Assembly: GCA_030323885.1 (NCBI GenBank)
Contig: CM059194.1
Coordinates: 7,277,686 to 7,341,685 of the forward strand
Length of the DNA: 64,000 bases
Reading direction: 5' to 3'
From: Branchipolynoe longqiensis
Taxonomy: Eukaryota; Annelida; Polychaeta; Phyllodocida; Polynoidae
The translations under genes and the position numbers were made by a program. The notes under the pieces were generated by a model. It saw only the letters and a list, made by a program, of their open reading frames with translations. It ran no database searches and had not been told where the DNA came from. Numbering within the stretch: the first letter of the stretch is position 1; each line of letters starts with the position of its first letter. Positions 22,101 through 29,626 of this stretch are shown piece by piece.

Positions 22101-25100
22101 ATATTGTAGAAGCTGATACGTTGGTACTATGCAGTTATAATATATAGATCTGAACTATATCGTAGAAGCTGATACCTTGGGACTATGCAGCTTTAATATA
22201 TAGATCTGAATTATATGGTAGAAGCTGATACCTTGGGACTATGCAGCTTTAATATATAGATTTGAACCATATCGTAGAAGCTGATACCTTGGTACTATGC
22301 AGCTTTAATATATTGTTATATGCGGCTTTAATGGCGTCCTTCTCCTTGTTCTTCAACAGGTCTGCTTTACGTGTAAAGAAACAAAGTTCTCACTTTTTGG
22401 TCAATGGGCGACCAAATGTAAATTTTGCCGAAGAAATGTGTGTTCAAAATGCTGCAGTAAGGTAAGTGGGGTGTTTCTGGTTGACGGGTCTCCTACTGAT
22501 AATTCAACTGTAGGCGCTCCCGGGATGTATATAATGAATTGAATTGTAAGTGCGTGAAACTTGCAGGCACACCCGGGCCTTCCCGTCATTAACACCCCCA
22601 TCACACCAAACTAGTTCTCAAAATGTCCGACCCCATTCTAAAACGGGATGTGGTCGGGGTAGAATGTGGCTGCAATTTTAGGCAGGCTCAAAGTTCTGGA
22701 GCACCATTCCGTTCGTAAACAGACCGTAAAAGGTTGCTACCACGTCCATTCCGTTCGCACACTGTTTGAGCCCATTCAGCAACATTATCAAGAACGTAGT
22801 GAGAACTACTTTGGTGTGACGGGGGTATAAAGGGTTAACTGTATATATTAATTGACATTAAGTAACACAAATTGTGCACTAGTTTGGCGTGGTTAAGCAT
22901 GGACTTGTGGCTCTTATTTTCCGCACAAACCCGCGTTTCTTTGCTTGTATCTTACTAACAATACCAATATCTGACATAAACTATAAGATAACTACACAGG
23001 CTTTAACTGGAACTGTAAATATATATTTAAAAGGAGCCTGAATTAAATGTTTCTTTCAAGCCATATCTACTCATGAAAATAAAGCTAAGCACACATTTGT
23101 GTGTATCTAGACTGTTCTTAAAATGTGATCGTTACAGTTGCATAGTCCAATAAAAATATAAAATTTTCAAAACCAAAACAATTATCTAAATTTGATTCTA
23201 CATATCTAACTTTGACACTGGTGCACTTATTAAACTTTTGTCACCACATAGAAGTGAATACTGAGGTAATTGAATAGAACCTATTACTGCAGAAACCTAT
23301 GGTGTCAGAGTTTTGGTGTGCTTGCCAACATTAATTTTGCATGGTTGGCCATTTAGAAAAAGTTACTTCAAACTAGATTAAGGTAGATTATAACGATCAA
23401 CCTAATATATTTATCTGAGAAAATGAGAGAAACTTGAAAGCATCGGACTGTGCAACTTTAATAAATTAATAATTTGTGTCTTTATTTGTACTCTGTGTAT
23501 TCTGCTGGTATCCGGATGGATAAAACAAACGATGATTTCTTCGCAATGCAAATACCGGTGTGAATATGCAGGGCAGCTGTCCACGGCCAACTTTCGCAGT
23601 CTCTCTGTTGGCTCTAATTAAGATGCCGGTTTCTTTCCGTTTGCAGATGCGGATTCCAACAGAGCATTTTGAGCATGTGCCTGTTTATACCCTCAGTCCC
23701 AGCCCTCTTAGCCCGTCTTCAAACCGAGGCATCTTCTCCTACCAAAAGTGAGTAGTACAGGTGATGGTGACGATGGTGATGATGATGATGGTGATAATGT
23801 CACATGGGATGACCCACTTCAGGGATGCAAGTCGTGGGTTCGAACCCCGGCCGAGTTAAAACAATGACTTAAAGATTGTTTGTTTGTTGGGATTTTGCGT
23901 TCTAGCAACGTCTAAGGTCATACCAGGGCAGGTACAACCAGTGCACACTCATGGTGACTTTATATTGCTGCCCCGCTTTAAGATCAGGCCACCAGTGTCA
24001 TGATCTGATATCCCACTCAGTTACACTATCGTGAGACTGAGCAAACCAGTCCTTGCCCTATCCTATTAATGCTGGGCGCCAGGGCATGTAGCAACACATA
24101 TAAATGCTATAAGTCGTCTCGACCATGATTCGAACTCACAACATTCCGCATGGGAAAACCAGCCAATATTCTTACCGATACGGCCACCGCATCTGGTACC
24201 GTACTTAAAGATTGAAAATTGTCGCTGCCTAGCCTGGGACTCGGCATAGAATAGGGCAAGTGCTGGTTGGATCAGTGTTTGGATAATGTGACCGAGTGAT
24301 ATAACGAGTTATTAAGACGTAAAACCCCAATAAATTAAGAAGCCCGTTTGTTGGGCAGGGTTACCACTAAGGCTACATGTGCAGGTTGAGAGAACAGCTG
24401 CATCTCTCTATTCTATAAATAGGACACACCAGTTTGTTAGTAGGTTCAGAGAAAAGCCTCATCTTCCTGTTTGATAAATAGAATGTATCAGCCTGCGGTG
24501 CAGTTTATTAGTTGGTTCAGCAGGGAAGAATGATCTCCGCGATTTCGCCAATTTCCAAACTTGTTTAATAATTACCAATTAACGTTAAATAAAATGCCAA
24601 GGAAGCAGAATGTATATGACAACAATTGTAAATAATAACAGACTCAAATCATGCCCACACCTCAGGGACAAGAAACTGGGGCATCACCGATCATCAGTTG
24701 ATATATGTTACTAGAAAGAAAATATAAACCAAAAACAAAACTAGGTAGATCATACAAAAACTACACGAAAGAGGCACTAAAAGCTCATCTGAAAGAAAAA
24801 ATGTAATTGCCACTTCAAACTGACATAGGTGTAAATGACAAATGGGACAACATCATTTGGGAAGTCAGAAAGCACTCGACACCACCTGCCCAATAAAAAT
24901 ACTTAAAATCGAAAACAACCAAGACCCATGGGTAACCCCAGAATTAGTCAATCTAATTATGGACAAATATAAAACAGGCACATTAGCTAAATCAAGCGGG
25001 CGACTACTAGACATAGAAAACTACCATAAAGCAAGAAATCGAAGCCAGAAATCAGGGGGAAAAGCCAAAAAATGGTACATTGTCAAACAGGACCAACAAT

Positions 25101-28100
25101 GGGGGAAAAACTCACATAAATTCTGGAACAACGTGAAAATATTAATACCAATCAATAAAAATAAAGAATCGATTACCCTATACAACAACGAGGGAATGGA
25201 AATCAGCAACAGTGATGCTGCTAATATAATGAACAAGCATTTCTCTACCATAGGCAATAAACTATCCAAACAGTTCAACTCAAACTGGACAACAATTAAA
25301 CACAGACATTGGAGATTGCACAACCACAGTAAAAGAGATAAGTGAACTCATAAAATCAATTGACTGCAACAAGCCCTCAGGCCTTGAAAATACCTCGAGT
25401 ATAGTATTGAAAGATGCATTCGGATGCATCCCAGATGTTATATGTGACCTATACAACAAATCATTCACAGAAGGTACTTATGTGGACTGCTGGAAACAAG
25501 GTAACACCGCTCCACAACGGAGGGGATAAACAGATACTTGGCAACTACAGACCGATCTCTATAGTCCCACTGCCTGGTAAACTGATGGAAAAAATAATGC
25601 ATAGACGTATTATGGACCACCTAAATGAACACAAAATATTAAACAGTAAACAGGGCGGTTTTAGACAAAACCACTCAACAATAAAAACAATTGCTAACTT
25701 AATAACTGACATTGCAAACAGCATCAATAAAAAGATCCTAGTGGGGGCAGCGTTCATAGACTTCAGCAAAGCTTTTGACACGGCAGACCACCCCATCCTA
25801 AGGAGTAAACTAACCCGAATGGGAATAACGGGAGTAACAGGAAAATGGCTAGCAAGCTATCTAGAAAATCGAAAGCAATGCACCGCGGTAAATGGATCCA
25901 TATCCAATGAGGGAAAAAATAACTTGAGTTCCCTAAGGGTCAGTCCTGGGGCCACTTCTCTTCCTCATACATATTAATGATCGTAGCAATTGGCTAGATG
26001 ATACGGTGGTGGATGCCGCAGGCAAAACAGCCAAAGAAATAGAAACAAAACTAAATCTAACACTAATAAAGCTAACTCAGTGGTGCCAACTAAACAGGAT
26101 AACCATAAACAACAGCAAATCAAAAACAGTACTATTTAGTACCTGGCTAATGAGTAATGAAATAATAAAGTGTCCTCTGGGAAACACCAAACTAGAACAG
26201 GTAGTCAACTACAGATACCTGGGAGTGGATCTAGACAGACAACTAAATTATGACCTCTGCATAAATACTTTTAAAAAAATAAACCACAAAATATGGCTCC
26301 TAGCAAAACTGAGATACTACATGACTGAAAACATGGCAATTAAAATATATAAAGGCATGATCCTCCCCAACTTTGACTATGGCGATGCATTATACATGGG
26401 TGGTAATACAAAACTATTAAACAAGCTACAGGTACTGCAAAACAGAGCCCTCATTTAATATGTCTTCAGGTGCATAAAAGATATCCCACAATAGAATTAC
26501 ACAAAAATGCAACGCAACACTATTAACCAGTAGAAGGGAAACACACCTCAAAATACTAGCACATCATTACACCACAAAACCAGGCTACACAGTAACCCCC
26601 CAAAGGGACACCAGGCACATGGCAGCCCCAGTGCTACTGACAGCAATAAGTAACACAAACATTTATGAGAGAAGTGTACTGGCCATGGCAGCACACGCCT
26701 GGAATAATCAACCCACACAACAACGGGCAATCGAAAGCCTGGACCACTATAAAAGATTCTTAAAGAAAACAAGGCAGTACACAACCACCTACTGAAGGAA
26801 CACTATCTCACCTGAGCGTGGGCGCAGTCACTGCTTGCTATTCTATAAATAGAATGCTCCAGCCTGCGGTGCAGTTTGTTAGTGGGTTCAGAGAAAAGCC
26901 CCATCTCCCTGTTCTCTAAATAGAATGCTCCAGCCTGCGGTGCAGTTTGTTAGTGGGTTCAGAGAAAAGCTCCATCTCCCTGTTCTATAAATAGAATGCT
27001 CCAGCCTGCGGCACAGTTTGTGGATGGGCTTAGAGGGTGCTGCTCTGCGGTACACCTCTGTCCCTTATGCTGACTGAGCCCTCTGCTCAGCTGAGTTTTG
27101 ATTGGTCCGTTACTGCCTCCTTGTGTGACTACAAAGCGGGTGTCTTCCACAGGTTGCTTAGCCGAGTCGGGGTAAGCGCATGCCCAGCGCTGTTGTGTGA
27201 ACCTGCATTACAAAAGTACCCTCAGCCAAATTAACAACCACGGTTACTTATTAAGTGTCGAAAGTAAAATTAACGGTGTTCCATCTCCCCCAAGTAAAGC
27301 ATATCCCATTGCTTTGTTAGGGGTCATATAAAGTTTTCAACAAAAGCGTACAACAGGAGGGACGGGGTGTGTGCTAGTGATGTATGATTTATAACGTTTA
27401 AGCAAATGTTGATATATCGTAAACCACTGTCGTGTTCTGGGACAGAATGTTGATGTGTACTACTTTGGGGGTGGGGTTGAAAAAGTAGTATTCTTTGTAT
27501 GACTGTGAAAATGTTGAAAACTTTGGATAACCGCTTATTTCCCCACTCACCGAAGGAGCTGACTATGGACTAGGCCAGCCGGTGCCGCTCTTCTTATCTG
27601 TGGTGCTGAACACAAGCTTGCAATGTGATAGGAACCACAAAGTTCTTTCTGCGCAGGTTCTATTTCTTAGTCTCGCAGTTATTCAGTCTTTTAACTACGT
27701 TAACCCTTTGGGGCCGGGAGCGCCAAGGTGAGCCTGCAAGTTCCACATGCATACAGCACTGGTGCGCCTGTAGTTGAATTGCTTTTCTAGATATGTGTTC
27801 CTTATAATTTGTAGACCATATCAGAAATACAGTGCTACCCGATTGCAAGTGCATTTAGGCTCACCCGGACTGTAAGCGCTCATAACCCGCGGGCACACCC
27901 AAGTGCTCCGAGTCGTAAAGGGCTAAGATGGCTGGGTATTGGTTGTTAGCTCCTGTATTCAAATACTGATCAACTGTGATACCTCTCACCAATGCAGTGT
28001 GCTTGTGAAAAACGAATTTGACAGAGAACTGAACAAAAATTCTCAGGTGCGAGTGACAATGTGGCGCGTCCGTTGGGGGACAATTAAGACCGGTGGTGGC

Positions 28101-29626
28101 GCCATTGGGAGGTGGGAAGCCAACCCACAGTGTAATGGACAATAACAACAATAGTTCCCTTGTGCGCCATTATACTCGCGTAATGCTTATATGTCACATA
28201 TATATATATGGAATTTGTGTTGTGCCACCTAAATAACACTGGCTATACACACAGTGCCAGGGAGCATTTGTCAGCGTACAAAACTGGCCCTCCTGGTTCA
28301 CATGCAGCACTTTTTAATGTGGCGTTCCATTGGTGCGTCGGTTGGTTGCCCCCCCCCCCCCCGCGTCCTCCTCAGATCATACCACGTGACACCCTTATGA
28401 AGTTTCAAAAGCCTAGCCTGTTTTCATGTGTGCTTTTTTTATTAACAAAAATATAAATAAATAGCATGTGTTCTGTTATGGGTGTGTTACCCTTCTTCCC
28501 TATCCTCAAAATTCGCTGTCATTCCAACCGGGTGCTTCTTAAACAACAACAACAACCCACCCCCACCCCACACAGCCGGCTGCATGTACTCCATATGCGG
28601 CTGTCAGGCTGCATCTGATTGGTTGGCTGAAAGTTGCATTAGAAGACAACTTTTATATGTTGTATTGCATTTTTTAAACGCATGTGAATATTTAACAGTG
28701 TATCGATAGTAAATCTGCAACAAAATGTACCATTTGCCTCCACCGTATTAGTTGAACAAAATGTGGAAATAAAGCAGTCATCATTGCACCGCTCCACGTA
28801 TAAATAACTGCAACACTTCTAGGTTTGTAGCACATATGGGTGCACTGTATCTGTCATCAGCAATATGGGTGTTAACCACATGAAATCAGCCAATCAGAGA
28901 GTCTTTCAAATACAAAATTGCTTTATGTACATATCTTTAGCGGTGAGTCTATTAAAGGAGGGGGTCTGTTGAGTTGTCCAAATTACCTACATTTTTGTAA
29001 TCACATTAAAATTCGATATTGTCTGTGGTTCCATTGATTTCAGTATGCAACAATTGTCTATTATCTACCCCGCCCCAAACCCTTATGGTTTATTAGTTTA
29101 TTTATTTATCTTTTATAATCTCATTGTGTTGTAAGCCTCGTTTTCGATGACACATAAATTGAACGCGCTCCTGTTTCCTGTAGCTATCTTCGTACTGTAT
29201 GCATGCATGTACTGATGAGTCCAGCTAATCGAATAACTGCGTACACTTTTCAGGACTGGATCAGCTCCAAATTCGCCCGAATTGGGGAGGAAGAATCGGG
29301 GTGGTCCTTCACCGAACAGCAACCTGAACACGACCCGCAACATACTGACGCAAGCTTCGCGCCCCATCCTGCAGCGCGCGCAGACCATTGCGCGCCCCCT
29401 GACGGGCGCCGCTACCGAGGTGGTGGGCTCTCTGCAGGGGCCCCTCATGAACGTGTGCAAAGACTGTAAGGCGATGATCGTCAACATCATTCGCTCGAGC
29501 CGAACGAAGCTTGCAAAAGCCCCAGAGATGACTCGGCAAAAAGTGCAGATGCCGAACCTGCGTCGCTTCCACTCGTTCCGCACCCCGCGTAACTTCCACC
29601 TAGACCTGAAGCCACTTTACAAATAA
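3968..29626 (+). CDS. spire: spire homologue, 3' part of gene (multi-exon)
   Basis: Spire proteins nucleate actin filaments with WH2 repeats, bind formins through an N-terminal KIND domain, and reach vesicle membranes through a spir-box and a FYVE-type zinc finger. Only the 3' part is here; KIND and WH2 exons must lie to the left. Proposed exons are 3968-4112, 10492-10592 (A) or 10851-11056 (B), 18612-18740, 22360-22461, 23647-23747 and 29254-29626. Phases join cleanly: 3968-4112 leaves one base, A and B each take it and end in phase 0, the next two exons are phase 0, and exon 23647-23747 leaves two bases completed by the first base of the last exon. The spir-box plus four CxxC pairs identify the family. 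The acidic first exon is assigned by phase and strand only. Confidence 0.85.
4982..5267. mobile_element. CAGGGTC-ended MITE, copy 2
   Basis: The element starts cagagtctgtatgg and ends gtacggacactg, with the same cttgaaaagcc/ttgaatt body words as the copy at 3592-3827. It is diverged from that copy and has no clear target duplication. Confidence 0.55.
5861..6200 (+). mobile_element. tRNA-headed SINE, copy 1
   Basis: The head gatggccgaatgagtt (A-box-like) and gggttcggaccctgg (B-box-like) is followed by the gtcaaaccaatgac core, aggatagggcaag-like and gtgactgagtgggata-like segments, and an end at gtaaaactccaataacc. It is about 340 bp and the full-length form of the family seen repeatedly in this window. 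The polymerase III boxes are diverged. Confidence 0.8.
6276..6692. mobile_element. Palindromic MITE with TTA target duplication
   Basis: The ends aggggctgtcacatta (left) and taatgtgaaagggcct (right) are inverted repeats, and both are bordered by TTA (6273-6275 and 6693-6695). The interior is packed with catacgc on one strand and gcgtatg on the other. A 3-bp TWA target duplication is typical of PIF/Harbinger transposons, so this is probably a non-autonomous member. The open frame at 6401-6679 is a by-product of the repeats. Confidence 0.7.
7081..7457. mobile_element. CAGGGTTCC-ended MITE
   Basis: The element starts cagggttcccgcg and ends caggaaccctg. The interior has gtcttaaaaag and ccttgaaaag words in both orientations. 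This resembles the CAGGGTC family but has different ends. No convincing target duplication was seen. Confidence 0.5.
8310..8514. mobile_element. CAGGGTC-ended MITE, copy 3
   Basis: The element starts cagggtcggtatgg and ends gtacagaccctg, with the shared ccttgaaatagccttgaatt body. It is about 205 bp and shorter than copy 2 through internal loss. Confidence 0.55.
8820..10460 (+). repeat. 74-bp minisatellite built from a 3' splice-site-like unit
   Basis: About 19 degenerate units of roughly 74 bp (about 9000-10460) are preceded by TAGT-rich simple sequence. Each unit reads C-run, tgtgtgtgttgccctgcag, then gctgtgtgaacacctggctg, then tagttagtagttag. The last unit runs straight into spire exon A, whose true acceptor (ttctttgcag, ending 10491) follows the same gctgtgtgaacacctggctg segment. 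Each unit therefore carries a pyrimidine-ending ctgcag|G that looks like an acceptor. Some units are rearranged (9800-9835, 10310-10340 have GTTGTG-rich inserts). Confidence 0.85.
10492..10592 (+). CDS. spire: spire exon A (duplicated exon, first copy)
   Basis: This 101-nt exon follows the pyrimidine-rich acceptor ctgccttctttgcag and ends atcaag|gttggc, a weak donor. Joined to the acidic exon it reads VAYDLANLDSTRTPPERRHS then ISVMETPAAKPVIK and ends in phase 0, matching the spir-box exon at 18612. The ERRHSI-(S/T)-V-x-E-(T/S)-P core recurs in exon B at 10851. No structured domain is recognised; in spire proteins the linker before the spir-box is variable. Starting instead at the upstream AG (10458-10459) would put the exon in the wrong frame. 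Confidence 0.7.
10656..10769 (+). pseudogene. Degenerate third copy of the duplicated spire exon (A')
   Basis: The copy follows cttgtctttcag, identical to the acceptor of exon B. Its start resembles exon B (VAL-x3-A-x-SGLAK, later CRHSIT) while its end resembles exon A (atcatcaag|gttggcccgc). It carries an extra run of AAGGCT/AAGTCT repeats and lost ERR (EC-RHS). If spliced like A it ends in phase 1, so it could join exon B in frame but not the spir-box exon. I read it as a hybrid relic of tandem duplication; use as a cassette exon cannot be excluded. Confidence 0.55.
10851..11056 (+). CDS. spire: spire exon B (duplicated exon, alternative to A)
   Basis: This 206-nt exon lies between tgtctttcag and a strong gtaagt donor. 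Joined to the acidic exon it reads VALDIAAASGLAKSERRHSI, then TVCESPTAAPL, followed by a Pro/Ala-rich tail ending GAPGANNA, phase 0. It aligns with exon A at VA-x-D-(I/L)-A and ERRHSI-(T/S)-V-x-E-(S/T)-P. Read after exon A (which ends in phase 0), the third codon is TAG, so A and B cannot both be included without truncation. B has better splice sites than A and is the more likely constitutive form. Confidence 0.7.
11100..11450. repeat. CTC/TTC polypyrimidine tract
   Basis: About 320 bp of (CTC/TTC)n-like sequence, almost free of purines on the + strand, begins just inside the intron after exon B. All overlapping open frames (poly-Leu, poly-Ser, poly-Arg, poly-Glu) are artefacts of this composition. 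Confidence 0.9.
11451..11965 (+). other. Spire intron, unique-looking segment
   Basis: This is A/T-rich sequence between two pyrimidine tracts. No exon, RNA gene or repeat family is recognised. Confidence 0.4.
11966..12492. repeat. CCCCT/CCCTTT low-complexity tract
   Basis: More than 500 bp is almost purely C and T, in irregular runs of three to nine C separated by TTT or T. The minus strand is therefore G-run-rich with many GGGG blocks at short spacing, a composition compatible with G-quadruplex or triplex formation. Long Pro-rich and Gly-rich open frames over it are not genes. Confidence 0.9.
12526..12658 (+). mobile_element. tRNA-headed SINE, 5'-truncated
   Basis: Only the 3' third of the family is present: tcatggtgcccgcggcctga through cgccatgag, tgatatgaccttagatgttg and gacgtaaaactccaac. 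Confidence 0.75.
12866..13402. repeat. Cluster of simple repeats: CTC, AAC, C-rich and poly-C
   Basis: A (CTC)n run lies at about 12868-12906 and an (AAC)n run at about 12930-12966. C-rich CCCCT-type sequence covers 13030-13290 and a C run of about 20 lies at 13379-13400. Open frames here are compositional artefacts. Confidence 0.85.
13530..13897. repeat. ATC/CAT trinucleotide-rich tract
   Basis: This is about 370 bp of imperfect TCA/CAT/CAC repeats. Further patches of the same repeat lie at 14262-14370 and 14690-14815, so the SINEs at 13910 and 14378 seem to have landed in one long trinucleotide tract. Confidence 0.85.
13910..14249 (+). mobile_element. tRNA-headed SINE, full length with target duplication
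   Basis: Full-length copy: A-box-like gatggccgaatgagttaga, B-box-like gggttcgagtcccgg, gtcaaaccaatgac core, aggatagggcaagg, aggataatgtgactgagtgg, tgatatgaccttagatgttg and an (aaac)n tail. It is flanked by a perfect 12-bp duplication, ctacctctaatt (13898-13909 and 14250-14261), which shows recent target-primed insertion. Confidence 0.92.
14378..14683 (+). mobile_element. tRNA-headed SINE, diverged
   Basis: Starts at ggacgcggtggccgaattga, keeps the gagtcaaaccaatgac core, aataatgtgactgagtgg-like segment and the 3' part ending gggatgtaaaacccc. The tRNA-like head is shortened. Confidence 0.75.
14931..15243. repeat. 38-bp tandem repeat
   Basis: About eight units of roughly 38 bp read gtgtgactaattagtgtgct followed by aagttcaccggtggccca. 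Most units are full length and some are shortened (for example near 15050). Confidence 0.85.
15244..15830 (+). other. Spire intron, no feature recognised
   Basis: A C run lies at about 15483-15496. No exon or repeat family is otherwise recognised. Confidence 0.4.
15831..16095. repeat. Short CTTGGGGCTTAYGT tandem repeat
   Basis: About fifteen imperfect units of 14-15 bp (cttatgccttggggctta and variants) lie at 15830-16000 with decaying copies to 16095. The open frame at 15889-16092 is made by the repeat. Confidence 0.8.
16535..16740 (-). mobile_element. tRNA-headed SINE with alternative tail
   Basis: Read on the minus strand: a head with gctgaatgagttgggcgctc and a gagtcaaacc core, then ggatatggcaaggagcagtg and gaatgaggaagaccaatt. 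The 3' segment after the core differs from the main family and is shared with fragments at 39272-39335 and 42850-42920. Confidence 0.65.
16957..17090 (+). mobile_element. tRNA-headed SINE fragment (head only)
   Basis: Contains gaccggatggcctagcagtg, catgggttcgatttccc and gagtcaaaccaaagg, then ttgctacttgtcgctac. The 3' two-thirds are missing. Confidence 0.65.
17415..17704 (+). mobile_element. tRNA-headed SINE, near full length
   Basis: From gcgcggtggccgaatcagta through gttcggttcccagtcgagtc, the caaaccaatgg core, aggataggacaaggac, gtgactgagtgggatatcag to tgatatgaccttagatgttt. The A-rich tail is lost. Confidence 0.85.
17705..18611 (+). other. Spire intron, no exon recognised
   Basis: A short (TA)n run lies at about 18395-18411. 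No repeat family or coding exon is otherwise supported, up to the acceptor of the spir-box exon. Confidence 0.4.
18612..18740 (+). CDS. spire: spire spir-box exon
   Basis: This 129-nt exon (phase 0 at both ends) follows tccatccag and ends gggaaag|gtgcgt. It encodes RKILECLSLTIEEVMHIRNV, then LTKAELECLVVDPELQSLLA and RGK. The S/T-L-x-E-E-(V/F)-x-x-x-R-x-V-L-x-(K/R)-A-E-L-E pattern is the conserved spir-box that precedes the FYVE-type finger in spire proteins and contributes to membrane and partner recognition. It reads directly into VCFTC of the next exon, as in known spire proteins. Confidence 0.9.
18770..19465. repeat. 36-bp tandem repeat (cagccagaactac)
   Basis: About eighteen degenerate units are built on actcagccagaactactttt and acacagtataaac. 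The left part has acacaacatagtccct in place of the second half, so two sub-variants exist. The array starts within 40 bp of the spir-box exon donor but does not include exon sequence. Confidence 0.85.
19595..22318. repeat. 56-bp satellite-like tandem array
   Basis: About 48 head-to-tail units of 56 bp read ctgataccttgggactatgc, then agctttaatatatagatctg, then aactatatcgtagaag. Identity is very high in the centre (about 19980-21880). Variants recur at three sites: cagctt/ctgctt, atctg/atcta and atcg/atca/atgg. Units at both edges are more diverged or shortened (19905-19960). The array ends about 40 bp before the acceptor of the first FYVE exon. Confidence 0.95.
22360..22461 (+). CDS. spire: spire FYVE-type zinc-finger exon 1
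   Basis: This 102-nt phase-0 exon lies between ttcttcaacag and a gtaagt donor. It encodes VCFTCKETKFSLFGQWATK, then CKFCRRNVCSKCCSK, with three CxxC pairs (CFTC, CKFC, CSKC). This is the core of the spire FYVE-type finger, which binds membranes. The fourth Cys pair of the fold comes from the last exon (VCKDCKAM). Confidence 0.93.
22462..23130 (+). other. Spire intron, one short inverted-repeat fragment
   Basis: At about 22480-22620 a segment with ttgaattgtaagtgcgtgaa and cttgcaggc resembles part of the MITE at 27697-27927. The rest shows nothing recognised. Confidence 0.4.
23131..23462. mobile_element. AGTTGCATAGTCC MITE, copy 1
   Basis: The ends acagttgcatagtccaat and atcggactgtgcaacttta are inverted repeats. 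The body contains ggtgcacttattaaac, ggtgtcagagttttgg and aaattagccatttag-like words shared with copies at 33719-34068 and 38184-38544. Confidence 0.7.
23647..23747 (+). CDS. spire: spire FYVE-type zinc-finger exon 2
   Basis: This 101-nt exon lies between ccgtttgcag and a gtgagt donor. It encodes MRIPTEHFEHVPVYTLSPSP, then LSPSSNRGIFSYQ and two leftover bases. In spire the K-M-R-(L/I)-P segment directly follows the third Cys pair, and a P-(I/V)-(F/Y)-(T/S)-L-x-P-S motif comes next; both are seen here. The leftover AA plus the first base of the last exon gives Lys. Confidence 0.92.
23805..24336 (+). mobile_element. tRNA-headed SINE interrupted by a second SINE
   Basis: The outer copy (+) starts near 23805 with gtgggttcgaaccccgg and an ccgagttaaaacaatgac core. 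It is broken at 23878 and resumes at 24203 with aaaattgtcgctgcctagcc, ending at agacgtaaaaccccaata. The inner copy (23879-24202) is on the minus strand. Confidence 0.85.
23879..24202 (-). mobile_element. Nested tRNA-headed SINE with 12-bp target duplication
   Basis: This is a full-length minus-strand copy: the tail tttgtttgttgggatttt is at the left and the head ggccaccgcatctgg at the right. The duplicated target acttaaagattg lies at 23867-23878 and 24203-24214, a perfect 12-bp match inside the outer SINE. Confidence 0.92.
24345..24535. repeat. 66-bp tandem repeat, left part
   Basis: Two to three imperfect units contain ctataaatagaatg-like, cagcctgcggtgcagtttgt and tagtgggttcagagaaaagc-like segments. 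The same array resumes at 26838-27035 on the far side of the LINE, so the LINE lies within the array. Confidence 0.75.
24630..26815 (+). mobile_element. LINE (non-LTR) reverse transcriptase, degenerate copy
   Basis: Open frames at 24842-25345, 25414-25977 and 26006-26458, plus shifted remnants to 26795, give the end of the endonuclease region (TDHQLIYVTRK in a shifted frame near 24690), DPWVTPELVNLIMDKYKT, NYRPISIVPLPGKLMEKIM, QGGFRQNHSTIKTIANL, AAFIDFSKAFDTADHPIL and the C-terminal VNYRYLGVDLDRQLNYDLC. The style is jockey/CR1/L2-like. The catalytic YADD block is missing: HIND is followed directly by a divergent LDDTVVDA (about 25975-26010), so a deletion has occurred. Several frameshifts show it is dead. 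The minus-strand copies at 44170-46100 are the same family. Confidence 0.85.
26838..27035. repeat. 66-bp tandem repeat, right part
   Basis: Three units of ttctataaatagaatgctcc, agcctgcggtgcagtttgtt and agtgggttcagagaaaagc, matching the units at 24345-24535. Confidence 0.85.
27036..27696 (+). other. Spire intron, nothing recognised
   Basis: Short open frames (for example 27037-27234) have no recognisable domain or convincing splice sites. Confidence 0.4.
27697..27927. mobile_element. TTAACCCTTT-ended MITE
   Basis: The left end ttaaccctttggggccggga and the right end ctccgagtcgtaaagggcta are imperfect inverted repeats. The interior contains gtgagcctgcaagttcc and aggctcacccgg, also mirrored. 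A fragment of this family lies at about 22480-22620. Confidence 0.55.
27928..29253 (+). other. Last spire intron, right part
   Basis: A C run lies at 28350-28362. Nothing else recognised apart from the terminal-exon acceptor acttttcag at 29245-29253. Confidence 0.4.
29254..29626 (+). CDS. spire: spire terminal exon with stop codon
   Basis: The first base completes a Lys codon from the previous exon; then TGSAPNSPELGRKNRGGPSP, a basic Ser/Thr/Arg-rich segment, GSLQGPLMNVCKDCKAMIVN, IIRSSRTKLAKAPEMTRQK, and a basic C-terminus ending DLKPLYK before TAA at 29624-29626. VCKDCK followed by (I/V)-x-x-I-I-x-S-S-R is the conserved spire C-terminal motif and supplies the fourth CxxC of the FYVE-type fold. 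The exon is GC-rich relative to its flanks. No AATAAA signal was seen within a few hundred bases. Confidence 0.92.

Noticed and set aside
19595..22318. CRISPR-like or centromeric satellite
   Set aside because: Head-to-tail 56-bp repeats without spacers within one intron; too short to call a centromere.
25021..25323. Minus-strand hydrophobic 100-aa frame
   Set aside because: Shadow of the plus-strand LINE.
29203..29469. 88-aa plus frame and two minus frames over the last spire exon
   Set aside because: Shadows of the spire terminal exon, which has a conserved motif and a phase-matched junction.
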